From contig NC_080067.1 in NCBI RefSeq assembly GCF_949987535.1, forward strand, positions 65,348,128 through 65,412,127: 64,000 nt of DNA, given 5' to 3'. The notes under the pieces are model-generated. The model was not told where the DNA came from. It searched no databases and saw only the letters and a list, made by a program, of their open reading frames with translations. Positions 22,530 through 34,896 of this stretch are shown here, one piece after another. The translations under genes were made by a program, and so were the position numbers. How positions within the stretch are numbered: position 1 is the first letter of the stretch; the number at the start of each line of letters is the position of its first letter. The DNA comes from Balaenoptera acutorostrata. Lineage: Eukaryota; Chordata; Mammalia; Artiodactyla; Balaenopteridae.

Positions 22530-22747
22530 TTGTGGAAGATGGTTAACGTAAATTACCCTATTTAGTCCCTATAAAGACTACAAGTTACAACTATTGTCCT
22601 CCATATCACAGGTGAGGAAACAGGTTTGGAGATGTGAAGTAATTTGTCTAAATTTACACAGCTAAAAAGTGGCAGAGATGGGACTCAATCTCAGATCTGC
22701 CCGGTTTCCAAGTTCCACACTTTCCATTATACCATGCTGCCTTGTTG
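22530..22747 (-). mobile_element. MIR SINE, reverse
   Basis: In plus-strand reading: CAGGTGAGGAAACAGGTTTG, AAATTTACACAGCTAAAAAG, TGGGACTCAATCTCAGATC, TTTCCATTATACCATGCTG. This is the MIR reverse order from core to head. Confidence 0.85.
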
Positions 22748-24295
22748 ATATAAGTGTGTATTACTATCCCAAGAGAAAGCGATCCTCTGAAAGTTATAAC
22801 AGAAATTCCAATAACCATCTAGATAGAAAATTGCAAGTCTATACAAACCACCGAATCCAGGTTTTGCAACTTTTCTTAATGGTTGATTTAGTTCTCCTAA
22901 CATTTCATCCTCCTCTACTGCTGTCATTTTATCGCCTGGATATCTCAACATCCCTGAAAGGGTTATTCTGAATGGATTAGGCATTAGCACTGTCAGTTCC
23001 ATGCCAAAACACACAAGGCTTGTTGACCCAACAAGAAACTGCTTGTAAAGCAGCTTTACCTAAACCAAAACCACAGATCTCAAAAGCCTTTTTCTTCTAT
23101 CACAGTTTTTTTTTCATATTTGACAACAAACATACACAGACTATCAAGAAGAAAGGGAAAAAAAATGTTTTTTCACTGAGTTCCTAGAATTTAGTGATAG
23201 AAATTAGCAGTGAAAAGTAGTCTTCAATTCATAATCTCATTCTATCCAAAGCCTTGTATATTTGCTCATGTTCTTGAGTTTTCCATGATGCTTTATTTCT
23301 CATTTGCAACCCAAGACTAATTTAAAACTGTTCCTAACATTCTTATATAGAAATCCCTTTCTGCTTCACCTGCTCTTACCCTACTCTCCTTGCACCCCTC
23401 ATTCCCATTCCACCCATACCCTCTGAGGTGGTGTATGACTTTCCTGAGGTATTACCAACCTTAGGAAAAAAAAAAATCCTTCCTAGATGACCACAATTTA
23501 CAACCATACTATTTAGTCTAAACAGAAATTATCAATTTTAAGTTAACTGTCAACTCTTTAGTGGGGCCTGCGTTCTGCTCTGCTGTTTAATGTTCAGTGT
23601 TTTAGGGCAGGGGGTCAGCACGTGTCCACAGAGCACAGTACTCTTTTTTTCAGAGTGACATTCATCTGCCCAGACAAAACTAACTCCGTCAGCAGAAACA
23701 AGTCACAAGCAATGACTATGCAGATTTACAATGACATCTCCATCAAAATCTAGAACTTTCCATGGCATTTTAACCAAAAAAAAAAAAAAAACCTGTGAAA
23801 AACTAAGTTTCTCTTTCTCTTTCCCTCCTTTCCTCCCTTGCTCCCCCTCCCACCCCTCATAGTGATATCAATATTCTGTGTAACTTGGATGTTCCACAGG
23901 TTATTATAGTAAAAAGGCCATGGGCTGTCATTTCACTCTTTCAGTAGATAAGGTGGAAATATACACAAGAAAAACAAAAGTTTTAGAGAGACATTTTATA
24001 GTTTATCAAGGTATGAATACTAGTAACTAATTACTATAACCAAAAAAAAAAATAAAGCGTTGGGTATGATTATCATATAGAAAGGATTTCCCCAAATAAC
24101 ATTATGACAGACTGCTGACTTTCAGATATTTTGACTGTGGGACACTCAATGCTCCTTAAATTGCACCATCAACATGGTTGCTTATTCCACCTAAGGACTG
24201 TAGGATTCAATTTTCCATGGTGTGACTACAGAATATAAAAAATCAGCCTATAGAATAGTCTGAGTCAGGCAAATTGTTAAGAAAAAAATCACTGA
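22748..24295. other. Unique sequence
   Basis: No gene or repeat recognised. There is an A-run at 23777-23792 followed by a short CT-rich patch to about 23860, and an A-run near 24041-24051. Frames of about 95-100 codons at 22669-23014 overlap on opposite strands and look random. Confidence 0.5.
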
Positions 24296-24737
24296 AACCT
24301 ATCCTTTAGGCAATTTGGAAAATATTTATCAAAATTATAAATGCATATATTTTAATATAACAATTCTACATCTAGGAATTTATTCTAAGGAAAAACCTGT
24401 GTATAGAATGACATTTTTTACAAAGTTACTCATGTCATCATTGTCTATAACACTAAAATATTGGCAATACCTTAAATGTTCATTAATAAGGAATTGTTTA
24501 AATTGTAGTAGATTCATGCAACAGAACATGAAGCCACAAAAAAGAATGAATAAACTCTATATGAACTGATATAGAAAGTTTCATAAAGAGATAGATTTAA
24601 ATTAGCTGTTGAATTTTAAAAACATAAATTCTTTCTGGAAAATTATGCAAGAAACTAACAACATCAACTGTGAGGAGGGGGATTAGGTGGCTAGGGGTCA
24701 AGGATGGGAGGAAACCTTTCTGTTTTGAATTTTGAAC
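24296..24737 (+). mobile_element. Ancient L1M LINE 3' end
   Basis: L1M pattern: ACAATTCTACATCTAGGAAT, TTATTCTAAGGAAAAACCTG, AATACCTTAAATGTTCATTA, then the 3' UTR-like GTGAGGAGGGGGATTAGGTG. It is heavily diverged. An 84-codon frame at 24315-24569 is the degraded ORF2 end. Confidence 0.65.
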
Positions 24738-24739
24738 TA

Positions 24740-24989
24740 CAGTTGACCCTTGAACAACATGGGTTTGAACTGCGTGGGTCTACTTACAGGCAGATTTTTT
24801 TCAATAGTAAACAGTATAGTACTACACAATCCGCAGTTGGTTGAATCCTCAAATTTGGAACCATGGATACCAAGGAACCACAGATATGGAAGAACCATGC
24901 ACAGAAGGGCCCACGATAAGTTACACCTGGATTCTTGACTGTGCGAGGGGGTTGGCATCCCTAGCCCCGCATTGTTCAAGGGTCAACTG
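24740..24989 (+). mobile_element. Tigger/MER2-like MITE with clear inverted ends
   Basis: The element starts CAGTTGACCCTTGAACAAC and ends with the inverted copy TTGTTCAAGGGTCAACTG. Internal landmarks are GGGTTTGAACTGCGTGGGTC and GACTGTGCGAGGGGGTTGG. A TA precedes the left end, as expected for Tc1/mariner-type elements; the right-hand TA has mutated to TT. No transposase remains. The family name is from memory. Confidence 0.85.
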
Positions 24990-25324
24990 TTTAGGAAATA
25001 GTCTGGTCAATTAGATCAAAACAATTGATATGGACGAGGCCTCAAAAAATAAAACATTATAATTCATGTATCTTTCAAACAGCCCTGCAACAGAAAAACT
25101 GCTGTAAATATTCCTCTTATAAATTTTCTCAGATTCCAAGATCTTAAAATTTAGTAAAAAAATAAAATAAGCAAATCAACAATTGAAAGGCTTTAATTAT
25201 ATTGTTTATAATACATGTACCTACACAAACACAATGAAAGGCAACTTAATCTTTTGCTTTTCACAATGTTACAAACTTACAATGTAGGCATCATTATTTA
25301 TTTTATCAACTAGGAGAGCAATGA
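24990..25324. other. Unique AT-rich sequence
   Basis: Nothing recognised. Confidence 0.5.
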
Positions 25325-25470
25325 TCATTCTTCATTCTCTTAAATATATACTGAGCACCTACGAGGTATCAAGTACCAGGTTGGATTCTGGAAATTCAGT
25401 GTTGAATAAGATAGTCTTGGTCTCTGACCTCCTGGACAGTTCTGTTACTCTAGCTATTAAGGACAGAAAA
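25325..25470 (-). mobile_element. L2 LINE fragment, reverse (tentative)
   Basis: TATACTGAGCACCTACGAGG, TATCAAGTACCAGGTTGG, TGTTGAATAAGATAGTC and TCTCTGACCTCCTGGACAG follow the reversed L2 3' end pattern ('...gagcacctactatgtgccagg...gaacaagac...'). It is very diverged. Confidence 0.45.
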
Positions 25471-26324
25471 AGTTCCTTTTTTAGAATGATACATGCAACA
25501 CTCAATAGCTGCTTTACCCTTTCAGTAAAATAGTAAACATTCAAATGTGAAATGAAAACAGCTGGAGCAGCTGGATACAATTTAACTTTACATTAAAAAA
25601 ATCCTCAGACATAGATTACTTCTTCTCTCCACACTCATGAGTAACTCCTGTTCAGGAGGCTCAGTGTGTAAGAACAGAGTAGGAAAAGACTCCCGTCTTC
25701 CTCATGTCCCCATCTTCTTCCTGTACATGCACACCCTCCTTGGCCCAGAAAGAGGAAAATACAGGAGGAGTGCTTTTCACAAGGTTCCATAATTTACGGT
25801 TGGATTAAATGACAGTTTACTGGATATAAGCTGTTTTGTGATACGCACTCTATTTTTAGAGTCTAGAAACACGTTGCTTAAAACTTGTGAGAAAATGATT
25901 GGACAGTCCCTGTTAGGATTCACTTGCATACTTGCTCCTTTTATTTGAGTTGAGATATACGATCATAAATCTTCCCAAACTAGTAAAGCATACTTTGCTG
26001 AAAGGTGACATAGAGGATGGTTTTCAAAAAGCAACAGCAGTGAGAGGAGGATAGGGAGAATGAGGTGAGAGTAACTTCATCCTCGAGTGCCTCCTTTGCA
26101 CATGAGAGACATTAATTATACTTTAGAACTAAGATGCTCTCCACCTGAGACAACCAAAGGCAGGGATGGAGAGTAGTCCCCAAATGAGAAAATAAACAGA
26201 AAACATGAATGGCTAGTTGAGGTACATTCCATTCAAGCCTGAGTAAATCACAGGAAGGAGATACTGGTGAGGCCCCTTCCGGGGGAATACCTGGACTACA
26301 AAGATGGACGAACATTATAATCAC
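25471..26324. other. Unique sequence
   Basis: No gene or repeat recognised. An open frame at 26112-26456 on the reverse strand runs into the adjacent SINE and is not a gene. Confidence 0.5.
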
Positions 26325-26339
26325 AAATAGAACATCAAG

Positions 26340-26687
26340 GACTTCCCTGGTAGCACAGTGGTTAAGAATCCACCTGCCAGTGCCGGGGACACAGGTTCGA
26401 GCCCTGGTCCGGGAAGATGCCACATGCCACGGAGCAACTAAGCCCGTGAGCCACAACTACTGAGCCTGTGCTCTAGAGCTCATGAGCCACAACTACTGAG
26501 CCTGCGTGCCTAGAGCCCATGCTCCACAACACGAGAAGCCACCACAATGAGAAGCCCGTGCACCGCAACGAAGAGTAGCCCCCGCTCACCGCAACTAGAG
26601 AAAGCCTGCACACAGCAACAAGGACCCAATGCAGTCAAAAATAAATAAATAAATAAATAAATAAAAATTATAAAATTTATTAAAAAA
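26340..26687 (+). mobile_element. CHR-family SINE, long subfamily
   Basis: Head GACTTCCCTGGTAGCACAGT, B box GGTTCGAGCCC, repeated GAGCCACAACTACTGAGCCT units, tail CAGTCAAAAATAAATAAATA. A perfect 15-bp TSD, AAATAGAACATCAAG, lies at 26325-26339 and 26688-26702. Confidence 0.96.
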
Positions 26688-26702
26688 AAATAGAACATCA
26701 AG

Positions 26703-27576
26703 AACATGTTGAATAGCTAAACTGGTCTCATCACTGTTAATCTGATGAAGTAAATTTCTGTCTTTGCTTCCATGATTCTTTTTAACAATTAAAGGACATA
26801 CGCTCTTATGCAGGTATGTGTACATGTTTCACAAGCAATAGGCCTTCAGGAAAACAATATACACTTTGCAAACCCAAATTCCTCTGCTGAACGAGAGAAA
26901 TTATTTTCTAATAATAATTAGAAATGTTTTGGGGGAACCCTTAATTATTCATAAACAAGGAAACAACCTTTATTATTTCACTGCATTTCTTTTGGTTACC
27001 AGAATAGTGGATATGATTTGAAGCAACTACATGCCACTAACTTTATGCTATAAAGAATTCCAATCTGCCTCATAGTTTTGCAAGACCACACACTTTCAGA
27101 TGTCTAACACACAGCAGAAATAATCAGTGAGTGTTGTACCTCATGTGTTGAGACAGGGCAGGGGAGTTGGGGAAAGGAACGTAAATATGCTAACATGAGA
27201 TGAAGTGGTGAGAGCAAATTTACTGTTGAAAATTCTAATATCCCACAGAAACAGTCCTCTGCTGTCTACTTATCACATATATATATTGGACAGCAAAATT
27301 TTTTATTTATTAGAACTCTATGGGCTTTTGTATATTTGTAAATTAAATCATCAAGATGCAATTCTTTTATGACAATAGCCTATAAAGTGGTATTTCTTTT
27401 GGTTTATGGGGAAATTAAGTCCTGTAAAGTGAAGAGAAATGAAACCTAAATCTTATATTTAATCATATTTCAAAAAGCTAATTTGACAAAAAAATAAATT
27501 TTTATGAATCTCATTCATACTTATTCCTTACCAAATTTTGACTGTTTGGCAAAATAACTTATAAGAAACAATTATA
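26703..27576. other. Unique AT-rich sequence
   Basis: Nothing recognised. Confidence 0.5.
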
Positions 27577-27585
27577 AGCAGTTTG

Positions 27586-28033
27586 GTTTTTGTTTTGTTT
27601 TGTTTTTACTTTTTCTTACTGTAATATAATTGATTTACAATGTTGTGTTAGTTTCAGGTGTACAGCAAAATGAATCAGTTATACATGTACATACATACAT
27701 TCTTTTTTAGATTCTTTTCCCATATAGGTTATTACAGAATATTGAGTAGAGCTCCCTGTGCCATACAGTCAGTCCTTGTTGGTTATCTATTTCACATATA
27801 GTAGTGGACCTAGAGATTATCATACTAAGTGAAGTAAGTCAGACAGAGAAAAACAAATATCATACGATATCACTTATATGTGGAATCTAAAAAAATGGTA
27901 CAAATGAACTTATTTATAAAACAGAAATAGAGTCACAGATGTAGAAAACAAACTTATGGTTACCAAAGACAAAAAGTTGGGGGGGGGGGGTGATAAATTT
28001 GGAGATTGGGATTAACATATGCATATATATAAT
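27586..28033 (-). mobile_element. L1 3' end with 5' inversion (twin-primed)
   Basis: From 27586 to about 27806 the sequence is L1 3' UTR on the minus strand, with the reversed A-tail at its left edge (TTTTTGTTTTGTTTTG). From about 27807 to 28033 the next-upstream L1 sequence (GACCTAGAGATTATCATACT ... GGGATTAACATATG) is on the plus strand. The two parts abut in L1 coordinates. The TSD AGCAGTTTG at 27577-27585 and 28034-28042 encloses both, so this is one insertion. A G-run of about 12 lies at 27979-27990. Confidence 0.9.
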
Positions 28034-28235
28034 AGCAGTTTGTTTTTAATAAGTATAAGCAACTTAAAACTAGGCCTGATGCCCAATATCCTTGATGAAC
28101 ACAGATGGCAAAAATCCTCAACAACACACATTAGCAAACTGAATTCAACAATACATTAAAAGGATCATACACTGTGATCAAGTGGGATTTATTCCAGGCA
28201 TGCAAAGATGACTCAACATCCATAAATCAATAAAC

Positions 28236-28606
28236 ATGATCTATCATATTAACAAAATGGAGGATAAAAATCATATGATCATCTCAATAGATGCAGAAAA
28301 AGCTTCTGACAAAAATCAACATCCATTTATGATTAAAACTCTCAACAGAGTGGGTATAAAGAGAATGTGCCTCAACATAACAAAGGCCATATATGACAAA
28401 CACACAGCTAACACCATACTCAACGGTGAAAAGCTGAAAGCTTTTTCCCGAGATCAGGAACAAGACAAGTATGCCCACTCTCACCACTTTTACTGAACAT
28501 AGTATAGGAAGTTCTAGCCAGAGCAACTAGGCAAGAAAAAAAGAAATAAAAGGCATCCAAGTCAGAACTGTCATTATTTGCAGATGACATGATACTGTAT
28601 ATAGAG
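28236..28606 (+). pseudogene. L1 ORF2 reverse-transcriptase domain remnant
   Basis: The longest frame (28236-28496, 86 codons) covers the RT fingers/palm region, including [10 protein letters not shown]. After a frame change the catalytic motif FADD is encoded at 28577-28588. In a live L1 this enzyme primes DNA synthesis on nicked genomic DNA. Here the endonuclease domain is missing and the RT is frameshifted. Confidence 0.85.
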
Positions 28607-29727
28607 AACCATAAAGACTCCACCAAAAAACTGTTAGAACTAATAAATGAATTCAGTAAAGCTGCAGAACACAAAATTAATATACAAAAATCTGTTGCAT
28701 TTCTATACACTAATAATGAGCTATCAGAAAGAGAAATTAAGAAAACAATCTCACTTACGATTACATCAAAAAAAATAAAATACCAGGAATAAATTTAACC
28801 AAGGAGGTGAAAGATGTGTACATTGAAACCTATGAGATACTAATGAAAGAAATTGAAGAAAACACAAAGAAATGGAAAGATATTCCATGTTCATGGATTA
28901 GAATAATTAATATTATTAAAATGTCCATACTACCCAAAGCAAACTATAGAATCAATGAGATCTCTATCAAAATTCCAATGGCATGTTTCACAGAACTAGA
29001 ACAAATAATTCTAAAATTTCTGTGGAACCACAAAAGTTCCCAAATAGCCAAAACAATCTTGAGAAAGAAGAACAAAGCCAGAGGTATCACGCTCCCTCAT
29101 TTCAAACTATACTACAAAGCTATAGTAATCAAAACAGTTATGGTACTGGCACAAAAACAAACACACATATCAATGGAACAGAACTGAGAGCCCAGAAATA
29201 AACCCACACATATATGGACAATTAATTTATGACAAAGGAGCAAAGAACATAAAATGGAGAAAGAATAATCTCTTCAGTAAGTGGTGTTGGGAAACTGGAC
29301 AGCCACAAGCAAAAGAATGAAACTCGACCACTATCTTACACCATACACAAAAATTAACTCAAAATAGATTAAAGACTTGAACGTAAGCTGTGAAACCATA
29401 AAATTCCTAGAAAAAAAATAGGTAGTAATTTCACTGACATGGGTCTTAGCGATGCTTTTGTGGACCTGAGTCCAAAAACAAGCGCAACAAAAGCAAAAAT
29501 AAACAAATGAGACTACATCAAACTAAAAAGCTTCTGCACAGCAAAGGAAACCATCATCAAAACGAACAGTCAACCTACTGAATGGGAGAAGAATTTGCAA
29601 ATGATATATCAGATAAAGGGCTAATTAATATTCAAAATATATAAAAAACTCAAATAACTCAACAACAAAAAATTTTTTTAATGGGCAGAGGATCTGAATA
29701 GACAGTTTTTCCAAAGAAGACATACAG

Positions 29728-30093
29728 ATGGCCAACAGGCACATGAAAAGATGCTCAACATCACTAATTATTAGAGAAGTGAAAGTCAAAACCACAATGA
29801 GGTATCACCTCACACCTATCAGAATGGCTATTATCAAAAAGACAAGAAATAACAAATATTGGAGAGACTGTGAAGAAAAGGGAACCTCCCTACAGTGTTG
29901 GTGGGACTGGAAGTTGGTGCAGCCACTATGGAAAGCAGTATGGAGATTCTTCAAAAAATTAAGAATAGAACTACCATATGACTCAGTTATTTCACTTCTG
30001 AGTATTTATCCAAAGAACACAAAAACACTAATTCAAGAAGATACAGGCATCCCTATGTTTACTGCAGCATTATTTACAATAGCCAAGATATAG
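29728..30093 (+). pseudogene. L1 ORF2 C-terminal remnant
   Basis: A 121-codon frame with the typical [40 protein letters not shown] and ALFTIAKI signatures, stopped just after 'IAKI' by a TAG. The downstream '...APSMMEWIKMCY...' part follows out of frame. Neighbouring pieces at 28807-29187 carry the '...[20 protein letters not shown]...' zone. Confidence 0.9.
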
Positions 30094-30313
30094 AAACTAC
30101 CTAAGGCTCCATCGATGATGGAATGGATAAAGATGTGTTACATAAATACACAATGGAATACTACTCAGCCATAAAAAAGAATGAAATCCTATTATTTGTG
30201 ATAACATGGATGGACCTTGAAGGTGTTATGTTAAGTGAAATAAGTCAGATGGAGAAAGACAAATACTGTGTGATTTCATTCATATGTGGAATCTAGAAAA
30301 ACAAATCAACAGG

Positions 30314-30438
30314 GAATTCCCTGGTGGTCCACTGGTTAGGGCTCTGTGCTTCCACTGCAGGGGACATGGGTTCGATCCCTGGTCAGGGAGCCAAGATCCC
30401 ACATGCCATGTGGTGTGGCCAAAAAAAAAAAAAAAATT
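30314..30438 (+). mobile_element. Short CHR-type SINE inside the L1
   Basis: GGGAATTCCCTGGTGGTCCA, GGGTTCGATCCCTGGTCAGG and CCAAGATCCCACATGCCATG lead straight into a poly(A) run of about 17. The repeated GAGCC body of long CHR copies is absent, so this is a head-only subfamily. It interrupts the L1 3' UTR and is therefore younger. Confidence 0.9.
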
Positions 30439-30673
30439 GAACAAACAAAATAAAACAAAAACAAACTCACTGAGATAGAGATCAGATTAGTCATTAACAG
30501 AGGGGAAGAGTAGGGGGGTGGGTGAACTCGGTGAAGGGAGTTAACTTCATGGTGATGGATGGTAACTAGACTTGTGCTGGTGATCCCTCTGTAGTGTATA
30601 CAGATGCTGAATTATAACGCTGTACACCTGAAACATATAATTAAATTTTTTTCAAAAATAAAGTAGGCCTGAT

Positions 30674-31145
30674 TCAATATGGTACAGAATATCAATAAGA
30701 TCTTTGAAAATTAGTTTTTCAGGAAAGATGATATAGATAATCTTTGGAATCACTTTCCAACTCTATTACTTGGTGATTTTAAGGAGTTGATAATGATTTT
30801 AGGTCCATAAATATGTAACCAGAAGTGAAATTCTTTGCATTAAGAAAAAGTTCACTAAAATTTTAGAATTACTAATGGATTTAGGACCGTCTTAAACCAC
30901 AATTCTGTTATCTTCTAGTTATCATGTAAATTCTAGTAGTAGTAGCTGATAATCAATACAAAATCTTTTCACCATCCATACTGTAGTTAGCAGAGCAACT
31001 GACAATAAATAAGACTATGTTGCCTAGGTTAAAAGAGGCCTTCAAAAAAACTCTAAATTTATTAGCTATTCCTAAAATTCATCTTCTTGGTGCTCTACAC
31101 GGTTCTCTACCGCTACTTCTCCAGCAGCTACCTTCTCTTTCTTCT
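30674..31145. other. Unique AT-rich sequence
   Basis: Nothing recognised. Confidence 0.5.
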
Positions 31146-31149
31146 TTCA

Positions 31150-31255
31150 TGTTCTTCATTCACCATATATTTATGGAACACCTACCAGGCATTAGGGCCA
31201 GAGCAGCAAATAAAATAGGCAAAGATTTTGTACTCCAGGTTGAATTACCTTTGAG
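31150..31255 (-). mobile_element. L2 LINE fragment, reverse (tentative)
   Basis: CATATATTTATGGAACACCT, ACCAGGCATTAGGGCCAGAG and GCAAATAAAATAGGCAAAG follow the reversed L2 end pattern. It is short and diverged. An 82-codon frame overlaps it by chance. Confidence 0.45.
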
Positions 31256-32877
31256 CCTTCATTAATCACCAGCTGCTCATACCATTCCTAATTCATCAAA
31301 GTTGCAAAATGATAATTCTCCTCTCTTTAATCCTAGATTTAGCTGACTAAACATAAAATCCCATTTCTTTAAGCCAAGCCCATAAAATAATTTCAGAGTC
31401 ACGGCAAGTGTGACCTTTCAGTTAGCTTCTTCCTTAGCCCATCCATCCCAGGCCAAGGTCACTTTTCACACTTTTTAAACTCCCTTTCTAATTCACCTCA
31501 TGTTATATGTTGACCATTTGAATAGATTTATTTGTTAAGTTTCGTATATGTAGCAGACTATATTTAACTGTCAATTTAAACCATATGTCTCAATGTCCTG
31601 ATAGAATGTTAAACATTTAGTAAATTAAATGTTTTTTGGCACTGAATTTTCACTCTTTATGTAGACGTTTTAATACTGTATGAAATAGAGTTCCTACACT
31701 TCTGGATTTCACAACCATAAAACTTCTAAAAACTAGAGATCTACAAAAAACTGCCACCAAAAGATGTTAAAAATTATCTATCACCACTGTTACGTAATAA
31801 ACGAATGAACATTTTAACATTTAAAAGTAGGAATAACATATTCTCAGTATAAAGGACAGTCCTAATTTAAACTGGATAAATTTAATGATGAAAAACTCAC
31901 AATATTGTCCTAATATTCCTATTTCACCACAGACAGGTGAAAATTTAATCATGAATCACTACTTAGGAACCACTGGTATAGATAATGCCAAGTCTAGACA
32001 TATCAATTATTTTAGGAACTGCATTTAAAAATATTTGTGAAAATTTGGCTGCCTTTATTTTAAATTTTAGATTAAATAAATTATTATTAGGCTTTGCTGA
32101 CAAAAATAATTATAAGTTCTTAAGACAATAAAAAAACAAATATCCCACCTCTGCTTCTAGGTGAGGTTTTAATAAAGCCATTTTAGAAATGAGAGAATCT
32201 ATCCTATTTTTTAAAAGCAGTTTCTAAGAGCTTCCAACACTTCTCAGGATAAACCATCTTGGAGTTTTCCAACTGTGTTGGAGAACTTTGAAGATCTGCT
32301 ATAGTTGTATATAAGACTACAAGTTGTGTCTGTAGGGGAGCAAAATATCTGTTACCTATTCAATAGTTTGATTTGCATGCACTCTCAAAAACGAATTCTG
32401 GAGATAGAAATCACACGTTTCCATAAACATTCTCAGGCAGGCAGACAATATAACTTTTCTATTAATAATGAAAAACACCTTTGATGGACTACTCCATAGC
32501 TGTATTCTGGCTCCTCCCATGTGTGAATGGGAGGCAGTCGCTGCAAGGGAATTCATTCCAACCATATGGGAAAACAGAGCAGGGATGCCTCCAAGTTTGA
32601 AATGATGACATTCCCAGAAATTTCTGTGCAACACCAAAAAAGATTTAAAAATTGATTCCTCCCCCATTTGAATGACTTCTGATTTTTCTTCTAAACATAA
32701 AGATTTACATCCTACTTTTTCAAAAATAAAACTTAATTTGAAATAAAAATGATATAGTTTGATCTCATCACATAGAATAAATTCAAGAGAATGTTGACCT
32801 TAATTTAGTTATTAAAGTTGAGTCTGTAAGATAATAATTATTACTTGGAAAAATAAGGAATAATTTAATGATGAAGG
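31256..32877. other. Unique AT-rich sequence
   Basis: No gene or repeat recognised. A reverse frame of 103 codons at 32356-32667 has no similarity I know. Confidence 0.5.
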
Positions 32878-32887
32878 TGAATGCTAC

Positions 32888-33096
32888 AACCTGCTGTATA
32901 GCACAGGGAACTCCACTACAAAAATGAATGCTACAACCTGCTGTATAGCACAGGGAACTCTACTTAGTGCTCTGTGATGACCTAAATGGGAAGGAAATCC
33001 AAAAACGAGGGGACATATGTATACATATGGCTGATTCACTTCGCTATACAGTAGAAACTAACACAACATTGTAAAACAACTATACCCCCCAAAATA
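32888..33096 (+). mobile_element. Short L1 3' end with duplicated 5' junction
   Basis: AACCTGCTGTATAGCACAGG ... GCTGATTCACTTCGCTATAC ... CAACATTGTAAAACAACTAT is the L1 3' UTR end. The TSD TGAATGCTAC lies at 32878-32887 and 33097-33106. A 36-bp block containing the left TSD and the first L1 bases is repeated in tandem (32878-32913 and 32925-32960). Confidence 0.9.
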
Positions 33097-33106
33097 TGAA
33101 TGCTAC

Positions 33107-34290
33107 GATTATGCCAATTATAAATATGCATTTTTCATTAATGAAAGCATTTTAAAAAGTGGTAAATGTATTATTTTGTATCAACATATGTATATGCCCA
33201 TAAAGACATGTAAAACTGTAAAAAGCTTCATCAAACTGAATTGCATCTTTGTTCTGTTTTCCAATTATATGTCAGAAATTTGACACCATGTAAATGTATG
33301 CTAAACTTCTGTTGCCCATAGGAAAAGAAAAAAAAATAGTAAGAGAAAACTTATGGCAGTTACAGTATAGGTACAAGGAGTTTACAATAATAATTTGTAT
33401 TATGTATGGTAACTTATGAGTTTAATTGAGAAAACAGTAAGAGGCTTCTTATTCTATTATTCACATACATTAAATATATATTACATTCCAGTAAATATAT
33501 TTTGATTTACTGGACTCTCAGTTCTTACGGGATATTTTCTATCTGACCAAGTGATTGACCAGCATAGGATCAGTATGCAAATTCAGGAATCAATGGATCA
33601 ATTATAAAATCTCAAGCTCTGTGACTTGTCCAGAACTCAGCAGTCCAGCTTCTGTCTACATGTACACAAAGATTTAAATAAATTTTTCAATTTTTAGTCA
33701 GTTTATTTGGTATAATATAGACAGTGTTTTACTGTTACTAAAAAAAAAAAAAAAGGCATAATTCAGAACCACTGGCTCTCATACAGATATCTGCCCATTC
33801 ACATGGAATAGGTCTTCCTTCAAACATATTTTTATTCAGCTCTGGGAAGTGGAGAATGAGTGGAAGCTCATGAAATGAAAATGACAAGCGGGAGGAAGAA
33901 AAGAAGAATAGGAAAGAAGATACTGTCCCAAGGAAGAAAGACAGTGGAGCTAAAGTGAGTTTTATCTCATGTGTACCATTATCATAACTATGTAATAGTA
34001 ATGCAATAGTAATAGTAATGCAAGGAGTAATGCAATGTCCATTTGTTTCACTCATTCATTCAATATGTATTAATACATTCAATATGTATTCAATATGACT
34101 ACTGAAAATAAGACACCATTAGGTACATCATTTCAACTTCATCTCATCAGAAAACAGATGGATTCTTCTTCTTCCCATTTCCTATCTTTGTAACCATAAA
34201 GAGAAATTTAGTACTTGCCAGGTAGTATAAAGCATTTTTTTAATCTGTTAAATGTAATGGGTAATATAGTCAAAATTTTTTCAAAATAAA
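33107..34290. other. Unique AT-rich sequence
   Basis: There is an A-run at 33740-33753, a purine-rich patch at about 33880-33930 and small direct repeats of ATTCAATATGTATT near 34067-34098. No gene recognised. Confidence 0.5.
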
Positions 34291-34295
34291 ATATA

Positions 34296-34893
34296 TGGTG
34301 ATAGATAGATGTATGGACAACCTATGGACTAGGAGAAAATATTTGCAAATGATGTGACCAACAAGGGATTAATTTCCAAAATAAACAGCTTATGCAACTC
34401 AATATCACGAAAACAAACAACCCAATCAAAAAATGGGCAGAAGACCTAAATAGACATTTCTCCAAAGAAGACAAACAGATGGTCAACAGGCACATGAAAA
34501 GATGCTCCACAATGCCAATTATAAGAGAAATGCAAATCAAAACTACAATGAGGTATCACCTCACACCAGTCAGAATGGCCAACATCAAGAAGTCTACAAA
34601 TGATAAATACTGGAGAGGGTGTGGAGAAAAGGGAACCCTCCTACACTGTTGGTGGGAATGTAAATTGGTGCAGCCACTACAGAAAACAGTCTAGAGGTTC
34701 CTTAAAAAATGAAAAATAGAGTTGCCATATGATCCAGCAATCCCACTCCCGGCCATATATCCAGAAAAGACTAAAAACTCTAATTCAAAAAGATACATGC
34801 AAGCCAACGTTCATAGCAGCACTATTCACAATAGCCAAGATATGGAAGCAACCTAAATGTCCATCAACAGATGAATGGATAAAGAAGACGTGG
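34296..34893 (+). mobile_element. L1 LINE ORF2 3' part, left segment
   Basis: ATGGGCAGAAGACCTAAATA, GATGGTCAACAGGCACATG, ACCTCACACCAGTCAGAATG and ATGAATGGATAAAGAAGACG are L1 ORF2 end sequence. The frame at 34392-34694 ([20 protein letters not shown]) is a fair remnant of ORF2p but is broken after 34694. The element continues at 35877 after a foreign insert. Confidence 0.93.
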
Positions 34894-34896
34894 TTC

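Larger units (their letters stand above)
28081..30663 (+). mobile_element. L1 LINE, 5'-truncated, about 2.6 kb, with SINE inside
   Basis: The insertion starts mid-ORF2 (GCCCAATATCCTTGATGAAC) and ends in the 3' UTR (CTGTACACCTGAAACATATA) with a short A-rich tail. The 10-bp TSD TAGGCCTGAT lies at 28071-28080 and 30664-30673. Reverse-transcriptase remnants are recognisable: [14 protein letters not shown] near 28272 and the catalytic [11 protein letters not shown] motif at 28574-28606, then the ORF2 C-terminal region at 29728-30093 ([20 protein letters not shown]). Several stops and frameshifts break the frame into pieces of 60-126 codons, so it is inactive. A CHR SINE interrupts the 3' UTR. Confidence 0.95.
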
